In this document: positions 47,824 through 58,330 of the stretch, one piece after another | How the letters are laid out: each line of letters opens with the position of its first letter | How positions within the stretch are numbered: the first letter of the stretch is position 1 | Source of the DNA: Panicum virgatum | Taxonomy: Eukaryota > Streptophyta > Magnoliopsida > Poales > Poaceae | Reading direction: 5' to 3' | DNA: 64,000 nt | Assembly (NCBI RefSeq): GCF_016808335.1 | Contig: NC_053149.1 | Coordinates: 15,613,714 to 15,677,713, forward strand | The notes under the pieces: generated by a model | The model's input: only the letters and a program-made list of their open reading frames with translations | Database searches by the model: none | Told to the model about the DNA's origin: nothing | Translations under genes and position numbers: made by a program

Positions 47824-48829
47824 CCTCGCCTGATAGTGCCCGATGCGCTGCTGCAGCCAGTCTGTGCTGGACCAGTCTGACCGGTCAGCCGGTCCGGTCA
47901 GAGGCAGCGGTCTGACCGGTCGGCTCTGTGTCTCTAACCTGATGCATCACAACTGTAAGTGTATCCAACAGGAGGGGCCTCTTTGGCTTTCTGCTCTATC
48001 TCTGACTCGACCAGTCTGACCGGTTGCTCTGAGCAGTCAGACCGGTCCAAGGTACCGGTTAGACCAGTCGGCTAGAGAGGTGCCACCGGTCCTGCAGGCT
48101 GGTCGACTGTCTTGACCTGCCACACCTTGCCCTGAGGGATTCTTGGTCAGCACTTCTCGAAGTGCTCATCCCGTAGCTTCACAGCCTCCTTCTTCTTTTG
48201 ATCTTGACGGCGAAGGTGCTGCAACCTCCTCTTCTAAGTATGTGTCCACCCTAGTGGGCACCACCTGGGTTGAAAATACCTCTCCGTGTCCTGATCCTTG
48301 GAGTTGCTGCAGCAGGCTTCATGATCATTGGCTAATACAACCTTCTGAGAAGTGTTGACCGATTTCTCAAGGATCATCGGTCCCTTCTGCGCACCTTGGG
48401 TTTTGTTTTCACCACCCCCAATTTGTACAACATCACTGATTGGAGCCTTCCCAAAATCTACTTGCATTGGCTCAGGTTCATCCTTCTTCTCCTTGATGCG
48501 ATATTCTTGGCGTGGAGGACGAACTTAGGCTGGTCTCTGCTGAGACCGGTCTGACCGATCGGGGCAGACCGGTCGGATCGGTACAGAGCTTGGCCCTTCA
48601 CCAGATTGGAGATGACTTAATCGGTCGTGCACGGCTGTGTCAACCTATCAAATACAGATCCTCAGGAGCTTCCCTCCCCCTGGAAGTGTGGTGGATACGG
48701 CATCGGGTAGTATTGCATCCAAAATCCTCCATGCTCCCATGAAGGAAACTGAGAATCTGATGCCGGCGGAGCTCATGGCATGGTAGCATACATCGGCTGT
48801 GACAGCGGTGGAGGGAATAGAGTAGTCAC
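47824..48829 (-). other. Tat gag-pol spacer with GACCGGTC clusters
   Basis: Between the gag-like ORFs and reverse transcriptase, the place expected for protease. No protease motif was recognised. GACCGGTC-type clusters lie at 47869-47935, 48008-48075 and 48529-48585. Short ORFs (48234-48467 minus, 48512-48742 plus) have no domain. Confidence 0.5.
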
Positions 48830-50930
48830 ATCATCCATGCACTTGTTGGATTCACCCCTAGGAGATGACGGTGCGCCTTGTCGCGAAGGTGACCTTGGTC
48901 TCTTTTTAGTGGTCGATCATTTCGAACGGCCTTTGAGTACTTGTTGAGCAACTGGCCAAAGGTAGATTTCTGAGTTGCAAGCTTTCCCTGCACCTTTGGT
49001 TGGTTTGTCTTCCATGTACCCACTTTCGGACGTCTTGGCTTGAAAGTCCGAGGCTGACTGCCAGTGCGGTCTGACCGGTTACCAGAACCGGTCTGACCAG
49101 TCGGGGCAACCACTCTGACCGGTCTCGTCTGAGTAGCAGACAGATCATCTGAAGAACACTCTTGCCCCCCAGGTGTACGAGCTTTGATGCTGATCTTCAG
49201 GGTCTTCTTCCTATCATGAGTTTTCTCCTAAACCACTTCCTTGGCCAGAATCTTGTCATCGACAGTTATCGGCCTCTTTTCACCAATGATCATGTTCTTT
49301 CCATTTGCTCCTTCGACTTGTTCCGGCCGAATGAGAACCCTGGAGTTGTTCGGATAAATGGTGTGTACAGGGAATGGAGCTTTATCTATCTTCATCTCCC
49401 AAAATGTCAATCGTCCTTCATTTATGGCCCATTGTACCTGTCGACGAAACACATTACAATCATTAGTTGCATGAGATGAAGAATTATGAAATTTACAATA
49501 AGTGCGCCGCTTTAGCTCCTCAAGTGGTGGTATATCATGAGTAATCTTTAAATGCCCATGTCTTATCATAAAAAATCCGATCACACTTGGACACATCAAA
49601 AGTAAACTTCATCTCTTCTTTCTAATTCTTTTGAATCGGCTTGAGAGATGCACAAGAACAAGGTTTGGCTGCCCCTGGCCAAACAAACTCAGTAGCATAC
49701 ACCTATTTATCCTCATCGTCCGATCAATCGGAGTCATACTCAACAATATGTGTTTTTGAACTATGAGGCTTGTAGGCATCCTTTTCCCTTTTAAATCTGA
49801 TCTCTTGGCCTAAAGCTCTTACCTGAAGTTGATTTATAGAGTAGTGATCCATACCATCAAGCTTTTCTCTATAGTTAGAACGCAAACCCGCAAGAGGTAA
49901 ATCGACCAAATTCTTTTCATAAAAAGACAAATTAAAACATCAGTTTTAATATCTTAAATCTTTTAAAATACTCATGAACAAACTCATCTCTATTCTGTCT
50001 AACCGATGCCAAATCCATCAACTTAGTTTCATTATCCCCATTATAAAAGTGATCATGAAATTTTTGTTCTAATTCATTTCAAGAGTGGACCGAATTTGGG
50101 GCTAACAAAGAAAATCAAGAAAAATGATGTTCCAGTTAACGACAAACAACATAAATGAACCCGCATAGAGTTACTAGAATCAGCTTCCACAAGTTGAGCG
50201 ATATGTTGGCTTGTATGCTCCCAAGTGGATCGGCTATCGTCACCGTTAAATTTAATGAAATCGGGAACACGCCAACCAGTAGGGTAAGGAACTAAATCAA
50301 AAGCATTAGCATACAACCTTCGATAAAGCTGGCTCCTACCCACATCCAAACCAAGTTTAGACTTAAACATGCTAGCCAGATCTTCCTTCATCCTGTCAAG
50401 ATTGGCCTCGTAATTACATCTGGATGTTTGGCCGCTAGCGCTTAAACGATGTCTCATAGGATCAGTAGTGGACATCGTTTGTGTAGCGTAATTGGGATTT
50501 GTCTTAATGAGATCATCCCAAACATCATGAGGCATCGCTGGAAGAAATGGGGGTTCGCCATATGATTTTGTGGTATACGGCGGCTCGAAATTTGCCAATT
50601 CATCTATTCGGCTAGAGGCAACCGAAGAGGGAAAAGGCGTGAGCTGTGGCTATGACGCTGAGCCAACCACCTTCGCACCGGTCTGACTAGTCTGACCGAT
50701 CCAACCACCGGGGCATGATCTGACCGGTCGGCTGGACCGGTCTGGCTGGTTCGGCCGTCGTGGGCCAAACTGATGAGCCTGGTGGTGGTGATTGCCCTAC
50801 AAAATAATTCGGCGGCATACCATACTGTGGATTTTCTGTTTGCTCAACCGAAGAACTAACATTAGGGGTCCCCGTAAAATAATCATGAGCTATCTTTTTC
50901 CCCTTGTCATCACCAAGTCGCATACTCATA
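48830..50930 (-). pseudogene. Tat gag region
   Basis: Gag forms the particle that packages element RNA. On the minus strand: 50687-50929 N-terminal part; 50074-50598 core, with WRVPDFIKFNGDD and TWEHTSQHIAQL as in plant retrotransposon gag; 49724-49930 (YEKNLVDLPLAGLRSNYREKL); 49228-49599, with a knuckle-like CKFHNSSSHATNDCNVF; 48826-49113, basic tail (PRRPKVGTWK). Several frame changes and stops separate these pieces. Short GACCGGTC-derived stretches are translated within it, for example at 49063-49130 and 50676-50752. Confidence 0.85.
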
Positions 50931-51303
50931 TCGATAAGTAAATCACGTGTAAGTTTATGCGACTCCTCAAACCTACTACAAAATGCATCTACAAACTGGC
51001 TAAGAGAATCGTTTGCAATACTTACATTGCTCTGGCCAGATGTAGATGTAGTAGTAGTAGATGGGTTCGGCGGCGTGAATCAGGGCAATGACGAATTTCT
51101 CTTTTTCGATGATGCCTTGCCGAGTCATCCCATAATAGGCAAGCAATATTGTCGTGGCCTTCTCTTGCTCCTTCTTATGCTAGACCTCGAATTGCTTGCG
51201 GCCCTCCTCAGGTTAGTCCTCATACTTGACTTCAATGGTAGTTGAATCTACCTTGGAGAGGATCCCCTTCTCAGTGGCCATAGTTGTCGATGGATGGTTA
51301 TCT
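50931..51303 (-). other. Tat 5' leader between primer-binding site and gag
   Basis: The untranslated leader of the element by position. ORFs here on the plus strand (50904-51245) are antisense to the element and show no domain. Confidence 0.5.
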
Positions 51304-51323
51304 ATCCCCAGCAGAGTCGCCAA
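51304..51323 (-). promoter_or_regulatory. Primer-binding site of the Tat element
   Basis: On the minus strand TTGGCGACTCTGCTGGGG lies 8 bases inside the 5' LTR. TGGCGACT is the usual primer-binding start in Tat-type elements. The matching tRNA was not determined here. Confidence 0.75.
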
Positions 51324-51330
51324 AAATGTA

Positions 51331-51863
51331 TGTTGACGCAGAATTGGTCAACACGCAAGCGCTAGAACGTGCGGATAGCAGACGATCGCTTCACCAGCGA
51401 CGATCACCGGCGACCGGTCAGACCAGTCGCGCCAACCGGTCAGACCGGTCGCGCCAATCGATCAAACTGGTCGGATGCAGAGAGCACCGCGAAACCAAAA
51501 ACCTCAAGCTCGGGAGGGACCCCGTTGGAGCTTAAAGATCTAGGGTTGTCTTGGAGTCGGCAGGTCACCCAAGACGCCCTTGAACGCCGTAGAGACGAGC
51601 AAAGAATAGCGCAAGGTTGAAAAAGCTAGGGTTTGGAAAAAATAATAGATTGATTGATTTGATTGGGTAGAAATATCTCAATCAGCCGCGGCTTTTATAT
51701 TTATAGGCAGGGGAGGATGTACCTCTTCCAAATCGGGTTACAAAAGAAATCTAAATTATTGATCTAACTCGACTCGGATTACACAGCCCAAGACGAGTCT
51801 GATCGGTCAGCCTGACCGGTCAGACCGGTCGGCCTCAACATTTACCAATTTTAGCTGCCAACA
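51331..51863 (-). repeat. Right (5') LTR of the Tat element
   Basis: 533 bp, TGTTGACG to GCCAACA on the plus strand. The minus-strand TATA is CTATAAATATAAAAG (about 51692-51706). A GACCGGTC cluster (51797-51833) lies upstream of it and another (51412-51474) downstream. The outer end is 60 bp from the first ATG of the DUF247 gene. Confidence 0.93.
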
Positions 51864-51922
51864 ACTTGCTGGTCAAAGATCATTCAAACTTTAGAACGTG
51901 TACATATACCATACAAAAGGAA

Positions 51923-53485
51923 ATGGAGTCAGTATTATACTCACTTTTTGCTATGGATGCTGCTATAGGTCATAACCCAGACGCAATAACAGTAGCACCT
52001 ATACATTACTCGCTGCCACTGCCACCACCAACCCAAGAAGCATGGGTAGATATGGAGTTAATGAACAATGGATTTGAGGGACTCGGGGGTGGAGACTCAA
52101 TGATGCAGACCAAGACCAGGATCCACAGGTTCTCCCATTCCCATCGGCTGAGTGGGGTCGGTGGTCCAGACAACAGGATGCATATGTTCCCTCATCACCT
52201 GAGAGGGCTGGGTGGCCCGGACGGGCGCTACGTGGTGCCGAGTGTGGTGGCCATCGGCCCGTATCACCATGGCAAGCCACACCTGCAAGCTATGGAGGAG
52301 GTCAAGCAAGCAGCGGTCCAGAAGTTCTGCTTGGGCCTGGCGGGCCTCTCGGTCGATGATGTCTACGCGAAAATCCTCTCAATCGCTAGTCATGCCCGCA
52401 GCTGCTACACCACCACATCGATCGCAACACCAACACTTTTGCAGAGCCTGCAGAGCAAGGATAATGACTTCGCGGAGATGATGTTGCGGGACGGTTGCTT
52501 CCTTCTGTGCTTCATGTACCACCGTGGCCGTGGGTTCTTAACGGGATGCACGCTGTCATCCGGGCCTAGCATCCTCAAGGACATGTTCCTGCTCGAGAAC
52601 CAGATTCCAATGTTGGTGCTTGCGGCTCTTATGGAATTTCTGCCCGAGGACATGAGAAAGCATATTGCTCAATTTGTTGAAACTTTTTGGCCCTGTCTCA
52701 TTGAAACAACCGAAACAACGAAGGTCGTCCCGTTGTGGATCATGAGGTTCCTGAAATGTGGACGCACTCCTGAAGAGAAGATGGATACTGATGAGAGCAG
52801 CATCGGCCATGGCGACCCCAAGCTGCCGGCGCCGCATCTCCTAAGCCTCCTCCGGTTCGCTATGATACGCCGCATGCCACCTCAAAAGAGAGAGAGCAGT
52901 TTAAAACCTCCCTCCTCGTCCTCGCTGATGATCAGTGCTGTGGCTCTCGCAGAGAAAGGCATCAAGCTGGCCGTTAACACGACCAAGTTATTTGCAGCGG
53001 ACATGAGCGTTCAGAAGAAGCCCTTTTCCTGCGAGCTATCCCTGTCTCCGCTGTTCTTGAATGACGTCAACGCCTGCTGGCTCGTCAACTTGGTAGCGCT
53101 GGAGGCGATTGAGGCTACCACCGCCTCGAGGATCAATAAAGATGGCTACGTCGTGAGCTCGTACCTGTCGTTGCTGGCGATGCTCCTGAACAAGGAGGAG
53201 GATGTGCACAAGCTTCAGCGCAGAAGCGTGCTAAGCACCAATTTCAGCAATGCGGACACGCTGGCCTTCTTCAAGGGCCTCAGTAAGCACCTTCGCCTGG
53301 GCTATAACTACTTCAACACGTTGAATGGTATTGAAGACTACATGCGCCAGAGGGCGCTGTGGGTCGCTGTCCACAAGTTCTTCTACAATCACGGCGACAA
53401 GCTTAAGGTCGCCGCAGCCGTCCTATCTGCTATCAGTGTGCTCGTCGGCATCTTCAGGGCATTTTATCCGGCCAAGCAATCCTAG
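51923..53485 (+). CDS. DUF247 domain protein, intact single-exon gene
   Basis: A plant-specific membrane-anchored family of unknown biochemical activity. Some grass DUF247 proteins are self-incompatibility factors, but nothing here shows that role. The 520-residue frame is open. Family blocks are GPYHHG (about residues 112-117), KDNDFAEMMLRDGCF (179-193) and LLENQIP (223-229). The C-terminal hydrophobic segment (about 496-514, VLSAISVLVGIF) is the usual single membrane anchor, followed by a short YPAKQS tail. I used the first in-frame ATG at 51923; 51953 (ATGGATGCT) is a good alternative. The frame runs further upstream only through non-ATG codons into the retrotransposon flank. Codons are GC-rich at third positions, as in many grass genes. 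A Tat LTR ends at 51863, so the original promoter was displaced by 10.7 kb. Confidence 0.9.
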   Translation: MESVLYSLFAMDAAIGHNPDAITVAPIHYSLPLPPPTQEAWVDMELMNNGFEGLGGGDSMMQTKTRIHRFSHSHRLSGVGGPDNRMHMFPHHLRGLGGPDGRYVVPSVVAIGPYHHGKPHLQAMEEVKQAAVQKFCLGLAGLSVDDVYAKILSIASHARSCYTTTSIATPTLLQSLQSKDNDFAEMMLRDGCFLLCFMYHRGRGFLTGCTLSSGPSILKDMFLLENQIPMLVLAALMEFLPEDMRKHIAQFVETFWPCLIETTETTKVVPLWIMRFLKCGRTPEEKMDTDESSIGHGDPKLPAPHLLSLLRFAMIRRMPPQKRESSLKPPSSSSLMISAVALAEKGIKLAVNTTKLFAADMSVQKKPFSCELSLSPLFLNDVNACWLVNLVALEAIEATTASRINKDGYVVSSYLSLLAMLLNKEEDVHKLQRRSVLSTNFSNADTLAFFKGLSKHLRLGYNYFNTLNGIEDYMRQRALWVAVHKFFYNHGDKLKVAAAVLSAISVLVGIFRAFYPAKQS

Positions 53486-54165
53486 ATACATGTTGTTTAT
53501 TGCTTCATTGTCCCTCTCCACAGTACTATATTTATGCCATCATATTAGTTTGGTCACGCCTACCTGCCGTCAATCATATTCACATCAACGATCTGTATGC
53601 CACCATGATATCCATGTATGACATGCTTATTTATCTGCTACAAATTTGTTTTGGATAAGGATTTATCTGCTATATATATGAATATCAAGAATTTGTATCT
53701 ACAATCATTTTGGATGATTTATGTGAATTATATTTTCATCAGAAATAATGTTTATCATATGTCTCATGTGTGTGATATAATGTGCTCTTGAATTTTTGAA
53801 GAAAAATATATAAAACTAAAACCCTTAAAATATTCTTTAAAAAAACTACAACAACATTAACCACATTATGTGAAAATTTGGTAACTTGCGAAGTACGTTA
53901 GCTATGGTAGAAAAATGATTGTAATTATTTCAAAATTTTCTGGAACTTCACATTTGTGAAGCAACTCAAATATATCATATATAAAACATGTGTTTGAAAT
54001 GATACTACAAGAAACAGAGTTCCAAAGCCTTCGTAAATATGATTTTTGTAGAATTTTAGAGGTCATTTTGGTACCTAGAAATCCAAGGATTTTTTTATTT
54101 TGTCTCTTTTTGAAATATAATATTTTGAAGTCTACTCCAAAAAAATCTAGCATGCTTTATTCTAC
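53486..54165. other. 3' flank of the DUF247 gene
   Basis: AT-rich, with likely 3' untranslated and polyadenylation sequence in the first 300 bases. 53990-54160 contains ACTACAAGAAAC and may be the scrap of a DNA element. No further gene. Confidence 0.4.
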
Positions 54166-54278
54166 TGTAACACCCAGGTGTTAATTACATTGACTTAAGG
54201 CTAATTACGATCATTGAGTTCTAAACCGACGTGACAAATCACTAGGAAAATTTTCTATCAATCTTGGGCTGGCTCAGG

Positions 54279-54360
54279 TTGGACCGGTCCGACCGGTCTG
54301 AGTAACCGGTTGGACCGGTCCGACCGGTCTGAGTAACCGGTCAGACCGGTTGAACCGGCT
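54279..54360. repeat. GACCGGTC cluster upstream of the LTR TATA
   Basis: About seven ACCGGTY words in 80 bases, including two copies of a unit with GGACCGGTCCGACCGGTCTG followed by AGTAACCGGT. It lies just before the TATA-like box. Confidence 0.9.
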
Positions 54361-54789
54361 GACGTGGGGTCATGTGGCCCCATATTATTTAAACCCCACT
54401 CTCACCCTCACCAGCTCACTCTTCCTCTCTCCCTCTCACCCCCTCCCTCACCCTCTCCCTCACGAGCTCCCCTCTCCCCAAACTCTAGAATCCAAAAACT
54501 ATTCCTTTCCACTTGATTTCAAGACCAAGGAAGGATCAAATCGGTATGGGGGAGCTTCTTCTCCATGATTTCCTCCGCGGGGTGCAGTGGATCTAAGTTT
54601 TTCGTGGGGGGGAGCCTACTTAAGGTAATCAAGCTTGGATGGCTCGATCTCTTGTTCTAGATGGTTTTAGGCGATTTCCTTCGGTCAAACGCATCCACTT
54701 GCATCTCTAAACTAGAGCCTAGAAGGGTTGTGGAATTGGTGGGCGATTTTCGCTGCGCGCACGCCTCCGTTCCCCTCAGGTTCGGATTA

Positions 54790-55045
54790 TCCGGCCTAGT
54801 ACCGGATCATCCGACCCAACCCTCTTTTTGTGCACGAAAATCACTCCAGAAATGCCCAGGTCCGGATCATCCGGCATAGGGTCGGATCATCCGGCACCGT
54901 CCAGTGGTAAAAAGTATTGTTTGGCCGGATCATTCGACCTATGGACGGATCATCCAACCATGGGGACTTAACGGCAATCCGAAGCCAAAACTTTCTGGTG
55001 GTGGTCGGATCATCCAGCGTTGGGTCGGATCATCCGATCAGCACA
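54790..55045. repeat. TCCGGATCATCCGG cluster
   Basis: Eight copies of YCGGATCATYCRRC in 250 bases, mostly in pairs separated by about 20 bases. It is absent from the 3' LTR fragment, which starts after this region. Confidence 0.9.
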
Positions 55046-55281
55046 GACCTTCAGTGCTTGTAAAATGCGTAGAAAAATGCAAAAAAATTACAAAAATGCA
55101 AAATCAATTGTGTTAGCTTCGTATCTTCATGATCTACATGGTAGAACCATTAAATGCATGGCTTGACAAATTCTTCTATCTAATTTTGTTTATGCTAAAT
55201 AAAGGCCTTTATAGCTTGTTATATGCATAAATAGAGAGTTAGATTCATGCATACATTTCTCATATCATATGCATATGTGTA

Positions 55282-55410
55282 GCAGCCGCAGCGGAAGAGG
55301 TTGTCTATGAGGTGGTTGCAGAGCCACAGGAGCCACTAGGGCAAGCCCAGCAGAAGGAGAGGCGTGAGAACCCGGCCCAAGGCCCAATTCACCCCAGTGT
55401 AGAGCAGTAG
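55282..55410 (+). other. Exon-like acidic segment in the 5' LTR
   Basis: After an acceptor-like GTGTAG, an open frame reads EEVVYEVVAEPQEPLGQAQ and ends at a TAG. The 3' LTR copy (60715 to about 60889) has CAG at that place and stays open longer. The differences between copies include more replacement than silent changes, so there is no sign of protein-level selection. Confidence 0.35.
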
Positions 55411-56450
55411 CCCGAAGGCAAGCCCCGGTGCATGTCCTATTATTTTAAATTATGATTCACTATATATATGTTTATTTATTACTTGTGCATTAAGTTTTAG
55501 GAATTATTTGGAACCCTAGTTGCATGATCCTTAGGTTCCCTTGAGTTATACTAGTATGTATAGGACGATAGCGATGCCATGCTTAATAGGTCTCGGTAGA
55601 AGTCGGGTGATTTCTTATCACTCGCGAGATATAGGATTTTATAGAAGTCGAGTAATTGCCGGTTACTCGCGAGAGGTATAATTATCTTTATCTACTTCAG
55701 TAATTGAGATATGGAACGCAAATGTGGAAATGATGAAAACTTGAGACCGGAGGGGGAATGATGGTGATATATAGGTATGGCAGCAGGACAGGGTTCCTGG
55801 GTGTCTTTGCCCCGTCTCTGTCGATTAAGGACCGGTCGTTGTCGGTAGTGCTGATCGGGAATTGAAATGTACTAACCGTATGCCGGGAGTAAGAGGTAGT
55901 CGAAACCGGTAAGACTAGTACTGTCTTGCATTGAAAGTATAGGAACCCGCACCCAACTCCTAGGGTAGTCGAGTGGCCGCGAAGAAATGGGTTGCACATT
56001 TTACTTTTGGCGGTCTCTCGTAGGGCTCGGCTGACTATATGTCATTGGGCTGGTTCCTGTAGTTCGAGGCGGGGAGGGGAATGGTTGGTGCGTGCGGTCC
56101 GACGGGACTTATGCGTGCCGTGTTGGTTAGGTCCACCTTGCAAGGTTAAATCGGATCGATTCGCCGTGTCTCGCGGATATGAGGGCCATGATCTCTTTGC
56201 CGCCTCATAGAAATGAGTTAGAATATTAGTGATATATGATGGATACTACTTTGAATTATTATTGAATGATCCACCATGATTGCTTTAGATATGCAAATAT
56301 TAGATGATAGCCTATCTATATAAAATATGCGGTAAAATATTGAAAGTAAGGAACCACTTATAGATGCTTTTCTGCAAATCAAACCACTAGCCCGAAAACC
56401 GTGCATGTCTAGATAATAGACTATGTATACCTATAGTCGGGTAAGTCTTG

Positions 56451-56470
56451 CTGAGTATTAGTATACTCAG
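56451..56470. repeat. LTR palindrome, second copy
   Basis: Identical to the 20-mer at 15843-15862: 8-bp stems around a TAGT loop. Confidence 0.85.
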
Positions 56471-56641
56471 GGTTGTTGCCACAATTATTTCAGGCCATCC
56501 GGACGTCGACTTCTGCCCCTGCTGTGTCAAGTTCATCCACCGGGATGCAGAGGGGTGGGAGGTGGTGGAGCGAGACCCCTAGGTTAGGGAGTTGTCGGGT
56601 TGCACACTTGAGGACAGAGTGTGCAGCCCCTCTATTTTGCG

Positions 56642-56741
56642 CAGACCGGTCTGACCGATCTGTGGGACCGGTCTGACCGGTGGAGTCAGCAGGGTAGTGG
56701 CGACCGGTCTGACCGGTTGGGTGAACCGGTCTGACCGGTCA
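56642..56741. repeat. GACCGGTCTGACCGGT cluster near the LTR 3' part
   Basis: Four GACCGGTCTGACCGRT copies in 100 bases. The same block is at 62076-62173 in the 3' LTR with a few changes. Confidence 0.9.
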
Positions 56742-57075
56742 TGAAAAGTTAGAACTGGTATAGGCTATTGTACTTGTAGGTTCTTTTCTATTCAAATTTT
56801 GGTTACATATATTGTAAAGTTTTGTAAATTATGCAACTATATGTATATTTGAATTGGTTTGTAGAACTTGTGTATCACTTGTTGTATTTTCAAGTATTTG
56901 TCACGTTCGTACCATCTGCGCCCACCTTCGCGTGGGACTACCGGTATTGTTTCGATCGGGCCGTGGGTTGAGAAAGAGCCGTCAAATTAACCCATTAAGC
57001 TAATGCGCCTGATGTGTTCAAATGACAGCCATTACGCTTAATTTAGAATTTTTAATTTGGCGGTTCCGTGACAGC

Positions 57076-57088
57076 TGCTATCAGAGCC
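57076..57088 (+). promoter_or_regulatory. Primer-binding site (initiator Met tRNA type)
   Basis: TGCTATCAGAGCC matches the common TGGTATCAGAGCC site at 12 of 13 bases, two bases after the LTR end. Confidence 0.85.
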
Positions 57089-57459
57089 GAAATGCACTGG
57101 GGGTGGTACGAGCATGACTAATTGTCAGACATTACAAATTAAAAACAAATTTCTGACTTAGGGTGAAAGTAGTTTAGTAGTGTTGGTGGGGATTACTCGT
57201 AATAGCCCTATATAGCTCTGTATAGTTTATGTTAGAGTCGTAATTAGAGGATTGGTTTTGGTTGAGAGATTAACGCGGGGCGTCCATGCATCATGTTAAG
57301 TATGTTCTTTTGCTTGCATGTGGAAGATGACTTTGGTACTCATACATCATGCCATTCCTTAATTGAAAAGTGCGTTTGGGAATTTATTTGGGGGTTTATC
57401 ACTTAAATTTTAGAATTTCAATTCATTTCCTGGGGGCAGACCGGTCTGACCCCAGACTT

Positions 57460-57956
57460 TCAACACACTTTCACAATATGCTGGGTATCATGTAGACACT
57501 GATGAGAAGAAACAGACGTGCTTCAGGCAGGGGCTTAGCAGCAAGTTCCAGGATCGCCTAGCAATGTTTAAATTCAACACCTTCAGTGAGCTAGTCAATG
57601 GGGCTATTATTCAGGAGGATGCCCACCTAGCTCATAAGGCAGAAAAGAAAAGAAAGGCACTGGCAGTGGGGTCCTCTAGCAGCAACCCACAGAGATTCCG
57701 CCTCGTGCAGACTGGACCACAGAGAGCCCCCTTCCAGCACCAGCCTGTGTCCAGGCCACCACAGCAGCAGTGGGGCTATCGGCCACCTCAGTACCCGCAG
57801 CCGCAAGGGGTACCCAGGCCTCCTGTTCCTCAGCAGATTGAGCAGAAAGTCTGGGTGCCGCAGCAGGGGGCACGTCCCAATTTGTATCCATGCTACAATT
57901 GTGGACAGATTGGTCATTTTGCACATGACTGTCAGATGCCGTCCAAGCAAGGCTAG
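57460..57956 (+). pseudogene. gag fragment with CCHC zinc knuckle
   Basis: Gag binds and packages the element RNA. Reading starts near DEKKQTCFRQGL (about 57500) and continues through RFNTF-like MFKFNTFSELVNGA, then a basic KAEKKRK stretch. A Pro/Gln-rich linker follows, then the knuckle CYNCGQIGHFAHDC near the end. The N-terminal capsid part is missing: 57090-57440 is leader sequence and a GACCGGTCTGACC word at 57437-57452 sits at the junction. A TAG at 57954-57956 ends the frame. Confidence 0.85.
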
Positions 57957-58010
57957 CAATCAAGTTAGCAGAATCAGAAAGGCAAAGTTGCTCACTTCAA
58001 GCTGGGGTAG

Positions 58011-58330
58011 GTGCACTACACGACCCTTGAGGGTATTCTAGAGGGAGCTCCAGTGATGGCGGGTATGTTTTCCGTAAACGATCATCCCGTCATTGTATTG
58101 TTTGATTCTGGGGTGTCGCATACTTTTATTAGCAAGGAGTGTGCTATTAGACTAGGGCTAAAAGTTGAGAGCATGTCCAAGCCGTACCATATTCACTCAC
58201 CTAGGGGAAAATTAATCACCAATCAATTTGTTAAGCAAGTACCCCTATAGTTGCAAGGGAAGACTTTTCCTACAGCCCTTATAATTCTACCAACTCAAAG
58301 GGCGGATATTATATTGGGCATGAACTAGAT
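58011..58330 (+). pseudogene. Aspartic protease of the chromovirus-like element
   Basis: Processes Gag-Pol. The catalytic block reads VLFDSGVSHTFIS, where the family has DSGASHSFI. The frame stops at 58248-58250 and, after LPTQRADIILGMN, at a TAG (58327-58329) where the family has Trp (GMNW). Both fit single base changes. Confidence 0.85.

Larger units (their letters stand above)
41197..51863 (-). mobile_element. Gypsy LTR retrotransposon, Tat type, full length with nested inserts
   Basis: ACTTG flanks both sides (41192-41196 and 51864-51868), a 5-bp target duplication. Both LTRs begin TGTTGACG and end CCAACA on the plus strand. On the minus strand the order is LTR, primer-binding site, gag, reverse transcriptase, RNase H, second RNase-H-type domain, integrase, polypurine tract, LTR. 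The second RNase H of RVT_3 type (44900-45290) is typical of the Tat/Ogre/Retand lineage. Three later insertions are nested in it. Comparing the first 94 bases of the two LTRs I count about nine differences, so it is not young. The genes carry stops, frameshifts and altered catalytic residues, so it is not autonomous. Confidence 0.9.
54166..57073 (+). repeat. 5' LTR of the chromovirus-like element
   Basis: Starts TGTAACACCCAGG and ends GGCGGTTCCGTGACA, 2908 bp. GACCGGTC cluster at 54279-54360, TATTATTTAAACCCC TATA-like box near 54385, TCCGGATCATCCGG cluster at 54790-55045, exon-like segment 55282-55410, palindrome 56451-56470, and a second GACCGGTC cluster at 56642-56741. Confidence 0.9.

Noticed and set aside
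53990..54165. CACTA terminus near ACTACAAGAAAC
   Set aside because: It lacks the leading CACTACAAG start and no matching inverse end was found nearby.
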